A stretch of 64,000 nt of DNA from Acidobacteriaceae bacterium (GTDB taxonomy: Bacteria > Acidobacteriota > Terriglobia > Terriglobales > Acidobacteriaceae): assembly GCA_021323655.1 (NCBI GenBank), contig JAJPKO010000047.1, positions 62,001 to 126,000 on the forward strand. Reading direction: 5' to 3'. Under the pieces are notes generated by a model. That model searched no databases. It saw nothing but the letters and a program-made list of their open reading frames with translations, and had not been told where the DNA came from. Shown here piece after piece: positions 60,801 to 64,000 of this stretch (positions are counted from its first letter, which is position 1; every line of letters starts with the position of its first letter). The position numbers were made by a program, and so were the translations under genes.

Positions 60801-61298
60801 TGATCCGGTAACCAGCGCAAGCAGATCAGAATAATTCCGGCTCACCAGCGGCAGCGCCGCGCTCTGGTACTGCGTAATCACTTGCCCGCGCTGGCTGGAT
60901 TCAGTTTCAAGCTGCAGCGCAACATCACTCACTTCTACCGTTTCCTGCGCCTGCCCTGGTTGCAGCTTCAGATCAATGCGCTGGCGGCTGCCAACAGAAA
61001 GCGTAATCTTCTCTGCCACAGCATCAGAAAATCCCGGCATCGAAGCCACTACCCGATACACCCCTACGCGCAGCGACGGAATTTCCCAGTTCCCACTGCC
61101 ATCCGTCGTCGTCTTGTTTTCGATTCCTGTAGCCGTATTGGTAACAACAATCGTTGCACCGGCAACATTCGCGCCCGTTGAATCGTGGATCGTGCCCACC
61201 AGACTTCCATTATCAAACTGCGCACGGGCAGCACAGGGAATCAAAAGAACAAAGCCCGCCAGGAGCAGGCAAAACTGGCCAAACCTGTTGGATTGCAT
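57813..61298 (-). CDS. Oar-like TonB-dependent receptor with carboxypeptidase-regulatory domain
   Basis: Outer-membrane transporter of 1161 residues. Signal peptide MQSNRFGQFCLLLAGFVLLIPCAARA. Residues about 27-110 form the carboxypeptidase-regulatory (CarboxypepD_reg) domain: GSLVGTIHDSTGANVAGATIVVTN and NGWE-like GNWEIPSLRVGVYRV. The plug (about 115-230) contains TVEVSDVALQLE and NTYG-like NNAYGESNQGFDNQIIAIPPDSV. The large barrel has GWQISGINTMQAGTPFNITY and ends with IIQFGLKLTY. This type is expanded in Acidobacteria and thought to take up large glycans or oligopeptides, and may be energised by a TonB not seen here. The operator is unknown. A clean terminator follows. Confidence 0.95.
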   Translation of the reverse strand: MQSNRFGQFCLLLAGFVLLIPCAARAQFDNGSLVGTIHDSTGANVAGATIVVTNTATGIENKTTTDGSGNWEIPSLRVGVYRVVASMPGFSDAVAEKITLSVGSRQRIDLKLQPGQAQETVEVSDVALQLETESSQRGQVITQYQSAALPLVSRNYSDLLALVTGSRQAPTAALTSSVNSLTRAGSYNINGQRSVFNNFLLDGLDNNAYGESNQGFDNQIIAIPPDSVSQWQIVTNNENAEYGRSSGATINVASQSGTNNFHAMLYEFIRNTDLNAAGFFKPTLTGTLGPVPFQKPTFNRNQFGMNFGGPILWNRLFFFLDYEGFRQTLKPLGAFTLPTQNELNGILVVPVKNPITGKIYGKGQQIPDSDFNPISLQVVKFFRQIPLPVAGSPSTGVASNDYSRLVPFTDNSDKGDLRLDWQQSASSSWFLRISDRKETGVNYPALPLPLDGQTNGTIRILDQQVALGYTHLFGSNKVLEARLGVSRTKAGKYTLSIGDHSITIPGLPSNPVVAGGLPSTSITNFSAFGRQSTNPQWQNPALLDPKVNFTWVKGKHSMKFGYEYEHIWMAVNDNNPLYGAFGFTSDYTNTGSGPPVADNYWADFLFGTPSSYALANYFVAHLRTTMDNVYAQDDWKITPQLTLNYGLRWEYGAPYSEQHNYISNFDPVSQTVLTINPNAVAGNGITPVKAGGVYGSTLVNPDLNDFGPRIGFAWSPDAKTVVHGGFGVSFVHYTRAGSGDILGINAPQAQFAAVGSQAVKPSSATHCPAGAPATSCFVTIDQGFPSSLMVFNAATDNITWIPKNTSDSYVESYFVSVQRQLAKNIVFDVAYVGNHGVKLQGFLNANQKIPSTNFTTRPFANWPSDITEALNAFYSHFDSLQSRYEQRFTGGLTLLNSFTSEHSLDNASASLEGNTPSPQDGTHLSADYSQSDYNLPIANITSLVYELPFGRGRAFLSDANGFVNAVLGGWQISGINTMQAGTPFNITYSPSSSNQVSQQITASYRGANLYRPNRVPGQPLVKKSRLPGTGYVQYVNYAAFVLPPTKDAAGNLLSPFGNSSRNPGRTPAFYQTDLAANKTFSLPIEGMKLEFRSEFYNIFNHTNYYLPSSGLGGTLGTVSGTFAPGATVPVGAIHGGTPSTGGQVTSTFQPRIIQFGLKLTY

Positions 61299-61529
61299 GC
61301 GCTTACCTTAGCGCCCCAATGAAAACAGCTTTTAAATGCTCTGTAAACAACAGGTAAATGCACGGGGACCCTAACTGCTCAAAATCAGCAGAAGCCAGGG
61401 TTGCTCCGTCTGCAACCACATGCTGCCGCAGTCTGCTCCGCACCAGTAAAAGCCGCGGCCCGCCCGGGGACTCGTGTCACAAGCCTTCTTTTTGCCTCCG
61501 CTCTATGACTTTGCGAATCTAATATCACC

Positions 61530-62411
61530 ATGCGGATTGCATTTTTAGGAACAGGCCTGATGGGGAGCGCCATCACTTCGCGCCTCATCGAGAGTGGACA
61601 CAGCCTCACCGTCTGGAATCGGACCGCCTCCAAAGTAAAGCCGCTCGTTGAAAAAGGCGCTGCCTCTGCAGCTTCTCCATCGGAAGCAGTTCGTGAAAGC
61701 GAAGTCGTCTTCACCATGCTCATGGACGACCACGCCGTAGTGGAAGTGGTCCTGAACGGGGACCTGATTGAATCCTTACCCAACGGCGCGGTCCACGTCT
61801 CCCTCAGCACCCTCAGCGTGCAGTTGTCGCAGCAGCTTACCATCGAGCACTCCGTGCGCAAGCGCACCTTTGTGGCCGCGCCTGTCTTCGGGCGCCCCAA
61901 CGTTGCAGCTGAAGGCAAGCTCTGGACGGTCGTAGCAGGCAGGCCCGATGCCGTTGAAAAAGTACGCCCCTTGCTCGAAACCTTCAGCCGCGGAATCACT
62001 ATGCTGGGCGACAAGCCGTACAAGGCACACGCCATGAAAATCGGAGGAAATTTCCTCATCACCGCCATGATTGCCTCTCTCAGTGAGGGCTTCGTCTACG
62101 CCGAATCCCAAAGCATTGACCCCGCCCAGTATGCTGAAGTCGTAAACTCCGCCCTCTTCCGCTCACCCTTTTACGAGGCCTACTCCGGCGTGATGCTCCA
62201 CCCTCCCGATGTCCCCGGAGCTACCGTCGCTCTCGGGCAAAAGGACGTGCGCCTCTTCCGCGAATCCGCTCAAGCCACAAGCACGCGCACACCGCTGGCC
62301 GACCACTTCGCCGAACAACTGCACGAAGCTGCAGAGGCCGGCTTGCGCGACCGCGACTGGGCCGCCGGATACTACCAATTCGTTCGCAGTGTTTCGCACA
62401 AATCTGAATAG
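61530..62411 (+). CDS. NAD(P)-dependent oxidoreductase, 3-hydroxyisobutyrate dehydrogenase family
   Basis: Beta-hydroxyacid dehydrogenase of 293 residues. The Rossmann loop is FLGTGLMGSAITSRL with the following VWNRTASKVKPL. The substrate signature region is SLSTLSVQLSQQL and the catalytic Lys is in HAMKIGGNFLI, with the conserved Asn four residues later. The C-terminal helical domain contains FYEAYSGVMLHPPDVPGATVALGQKDVRL. It is closest to the NAD-binding 6-phosphogluconate-dehydrogenase/HIBADH-like group; the substrate (3-hydroxyisobutyrate, tartronate semialdehyde, succinic semialdehyde or glyoxylate) cannot be inferred. The preceding 231 bp carry no gene. It is 48 bp upstream of an SDR gene. 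Confidence 0.9.
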   Translation: MRIAFLGTGLMGSAITSRLIESGHSLTVWNRTASKVKPLVEKGAASAASPSEAVRESEVVFTMLMDDHAVVEVVLNGDLIESLPNGAVHVSLSTLSVQLSQQLTIEHSVRKRTFVAAPVFGRPNVAAEGKLWTVVAGRPDAVEKVRPLLETFSRGITMLGDKPYKAHAMKIGGNFLITAMIASLSEGFVYAESQSIDPAQYAEVVNSALFRSPFYEAYSGVMLHPPDVPGATVALGQKDVRLFRESAQATSTRTPLADHFAEQLHEAAEAGLRDRDWAAGYYQFVRSVSHKSE

Positions 62412-62459
62412 GCACTGCCACCGCTACAAATGACCGCGCCCCTCAGCTACGATGACCAC

Positions 62460-63233
62460 ATGGGAAATCTGAAAGACAAAATCGTCTTCATCACCGGAGC
62501 AAGCTCAGGCATTGGCGAAGCCACCGCCTATGCCTTTGCCGCCCAAGGTGCTCGCCTTCTTCTCGCCGCGCGCCGTATCGAACGCCTGCAGGCCCTGCAG
62601 CCAAAGCTTCAGGAAAAAGGCGCAGCAGCGGTCCATGCTTTCGCGCTTGACGTGCGCAACAAGGCCGAGGTCGAAAAACAGCTCTCCGGTCTCCCCGAGA
62701 CATGGAAAGCCATAGACGTCCTCGTCAATAACGCCGGCCTCAGCCGCGGGCTTGAAAAACTCCATGAGGGGAAGCATCAGGACTGGGAGGAGATGATTGA
62801 CACCAATATCAAGGGTCTGCTCTATGTCATTCGTGCCGTGGTCCCCGGAATGGTCGCCCGAGGCCGTGGTCACGTCGTAAACCTTGGCTCAACTGCCGGA
62901 GAAATCACCTATCCGGGCGGATCCGTGTACTGCGGAACCAAGGCCGCCGAACACTCTATCAATGATGGCCTGCGGCAGGACCTCCTCGGCACACCCGTCC
63001 GCGTCACCAGCATTGATCCTGGAATGGTCGAAACAGAATTCAGCGAAGTGCGCTTCCACGGCGACAAGGAGCGCGCCGCAAAAGTCTATCAGGGCCTCAC
63101 GCCGCTCACGCCTGCAGACGTTGCAGATGCCATCGTCTGGGCCGTCTCCCGCCCCGTGCACGTAAACATCGCCCGCGTGCTCATGACCAGCATTGACCAG
63201 GCCAATTCCCTGCTCTTCAACCGCAAACAGTAG
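62460..63233 (+). CDS. Short-chain dehydrogenase/reductase, YdfG-like
   Basis: Classical SDR of 257 residues from ATG 62460 (MGNLKDKIVFITGASSGIG). An ATG at 62430 adds ten unrelated residues; neither has a strong ribosome site. TGASSGIGEAT is the cofactor loop, VNNAG the stabilising motif, and the Ser-Tyr-Lys catalytic set lies in NLGSTAGEITYPGGSVYCGTKAA (YxxxK). It continues with TSIDPGMVETEFSEVRF, typical of YdfG-type NADP-dependent 3-hydroxy-acid dehydrogenases. It could form a unit with the hydroxyisobutyrate-family gene 48 bp upstream, together handling 3-hydroxyacids, but that is inference. Confidence 0.9.
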   Translation: MGNLKDKIVFITGASSGIGEATAYAFAAQGARLLLAARRIERLQALQPKLQEKGAAAVHAFALDVRNKAEVEKQLSGLPETWKAIDVLVNNAGLSRGLEKLHEGKHQDWEEMIDTNIKGLLYVIRAVVPGMVARGRGHVVNLGSTAGEITYPGGSVYCGTKAAEHSINDGLRQDLLGTPVRVTSIDPGMVETEFSEVRFHGDKERAAKVYQGLTPLTPADVADAIVWAVSRPVHVNIARVLMTSIDQANSLLFNRKQ

Positions 63234-63278
63234 GTGAATGCCCGGCATCTTTAAACAGACGCTGGGCTTCACACCGCG

Positions 63279-63512
63279 TTAAATCTCTGCCAGTTTTGAC
63301 TCGATATCTGCAAGTGCTGCTTCCAGTGCAGCGCGCCGGTTCGGGTTTGAGGTGCGTTCGTCCAGAATTCGTTCTCGCTGCAATTCAAGCGCCTGGCGCT
63401 GCCGTGCCCTGGCCGCTTCTTTCGCGGCGTCTGGCTTGCCATCTGCCCTGAGTGCGCTCTCTTTTTCAGCCACCTGTTCCTCCACCGATTTGCTTTCCCA
63501 TCCTCTCGCCAT
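63279..63512 (-). CDS. Small hypothetical coiled-coil protein
   Basis: 77 residues from ATG 63512 (MARGWESKSVEEQVAEKESAL). It is nearly all helix-forming, rich in Ala, Arg, Glu and Gln, with heptad-like spacing (ARARQRQALELQRERILDERT and AALEAALADIESKLAEI). No domain is recognised. Proteins with this GWESKSVEEQ start occur as short conserved hypotheticals in Acidobacteria, as far as I recall. It lies between the convergent SDR gene and the divergent alcohol dehydrogenase gene, alone on its strand. Confidence 0.7.
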   Translation of the reverse strand: MARGWESKSVEEQVAEKESALRADGKPDAAKEAARARQRQALELQRERILDERTSNPNRRAALEAALADIESKLAEI

Positions 63513-63594
63513 ATCTTTATGGTATCGCTGTACAGGCGCATCGTTAAAGTGTGCTCGCTCATCTCATTTGTTACCAGCAAAAGGGAGAAGCAGA

Positions 63595-64000
63595 ATGAAA
63601 TTCTGGCAAATTCCAGCTTTCGGCATAAACCATCTGCAACTGGCTGAAAAACCCGTTCCGCAGCCCGGACCCCATCAGGTCCTCATCAAAGTACGCGCCG
63701 TCTCCCTCAACTACCGTGATCTCATGATCACACTCGGCAAGTACAACCCCCGCATGCACCTGCCTCGGGTCCCGGCCTCGGACGGGGCAGGCGAGGTGGT
63801 TGCCATCGGAGACGAAGTGACTCGGTCCAAACCCGGCGACCGCGTCGCCGGCATCTTTATGCAGAACTGGCTGGACGGCCCTCCTTCTCCATCAAAACTC
63901 CGCGGCGCCCTCGGAGGCGACATAGACGGAATGCTCACCGAATATGTGGTCCTGCCCGAAAGCGGCGTCGTTCCCCTGCCCGAACATCTCTCCTGGGAGG
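63595..64000 (+). CDS. MDR-type NAD(P)-dependent alcohol dehydrogenase, N-terminal part
   Basis: ATG 63595, preceded by GGGAGAAG, opens a frame of 135 full codons that continues to the window edge. It starts MKFWQIPAFGINHLQLAEKP, then PGPHQVLIKVRAVSLNYRDL and LPRVPASDGAGEVVAIGDEV, with KPGDRVAGIF. These mark the GroES-like domain of medium-chain dehydrogenase/quinone oxidoreductase proteins. The zinc-binding Cys seen in true zinc alcohol dehydrogenases (CxxD/GHE) is not visible: SLNYRDL replaces CHTD, so a zinc-free quinone-oxidoreductase-like enzyme is more likely. The rest of the gene lies outside. Confidence 0.85.
   Translation, partial: MKFWQIPAFGINHLQLAEKPVPQPGPHQVLIKVRAVSLNYRDLMITLGKYNPRMHLPRVPASDGAGEVVAIGDEVTRSKPGDRVAGIFMQNWLDGPPSPSKLRGALGGDIDGMLTEYVVLPESGVVPLPEHLSWE

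Noticed and set aside
1-64000. CRISPR arrays, insertion sequences, phage genes and rRNA/tRNA genes
   Set aside because: Looked for by eye on both strands; no regularly spaced repeats, transposase or integrase motifs or RNA genes were seen.

Overview
The window reads as a chromosomal segment of a Gram-negative, moderately GC-rich bacterium, most likely of the Acidobacteriota (class Terriglobia). The evidence is a protein of the VWFA-related family described from Acidobacteria, a very large Oar-like TonB-dependent receptor with an N-terminal carboxypeptidase-regulatory domain, futalosine-pathway menaquinone genes (mqnA, probable mqnP), several lineage-restricted exported proteins, and outer-membrane biogenesis genes that require a double membrane. 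No phage, integrase, transposase, CRISPR array, tRNA or rRNA was seen. The taxon is an inference from family content.

Layout, left to right. 1-5.2 kb: 5' part of an O-antigen-type flippase, then accC, accB and an M24 peptidase on the minus strand, engB (plus) and rsmA (minus, convergent). 5.3-8.7 kb: glgA, a YbgC thioesterase, a small lipoprotein, and the VWFA-related protein. 8.8-15.6 kb (minus): a 1036-residue secreted protein of unknown function, truB, folE with two overlapping 6-pyruvoyl-tetrahydropterin-synthase paralogues, and a family 2 glycosyltransferase. 15.7-17.5 kb (plus): thioredoxin-like lipoprotein, sppA, HU/IHF. 17.7-24.7 kb (minus): an amidase remnant, an exported protein, an FkbM methyltransferase, glnA, murA, an ABC-2 exporter, and a miniature reading frame joining a signal peptide to the C-terminus of a TonB receptor. 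24.9-27.4 kb (minus): ltaE, an orphan ABC ATPase, mqnA. 27.5-30.3 kb (plus): a Tat-exported Gfo/Idh oxidoreductase and an FG-GAP protein. 30.3-30.7 kb is non-coding with repeats. 30.7-38.6 kb: mixed accessory genes (DUF3311, DUF488, methyltransferase, ZIP transporter, two unknown proteins, Nudix, GH5, SpoIIE phosphatase).

38.6-44.4 kb: lon with an inverted repeat over its -10 box, pheA, an lmo0937/CsbD stress pair, a UbiA-family prenyltransferase, and a three-BON periplasmic protein. 44.6-52.5 kb: a translationally coupled minus-strand operon encoding an Omp85 protein with seven POTRA-like repeats, a SurA N-domain lipoprotein without a PPIase domain, and TamB. 52.6-54.6 kb (plus): a ThiF/MoeB E1-like enzyme, and an ECF sigma factor followed by a zinc-finger anti-sigma gene carrying a frameshift. 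54.7-61.3 kb (minus): DUF3999-DUF2339 membrane pair and the Oar-like receptor. 61.5-64 kb: a 3-hydroxyisobutyrate-dehydrogenase-family enzyme, an SDR, a small coiled-coil protein, and the 5' part of an MDR alcohol dehydrogenase.

Most of the window is housekeeping (fatty acid, glycogen, pteridine, peptidoglycan, menaquinone, nitrogen assimilation, proteolysis) interleaved with cell-envelope assembly. No complete, clearly novel multi-gene system stands out. The most unusual items are the seven-POTRA Omp85/SurA-N/TamB operon, the tandem PTPS pair with folE, the 52-residue mini-receptor fusion, and the frameshifted anti-sigma gene.
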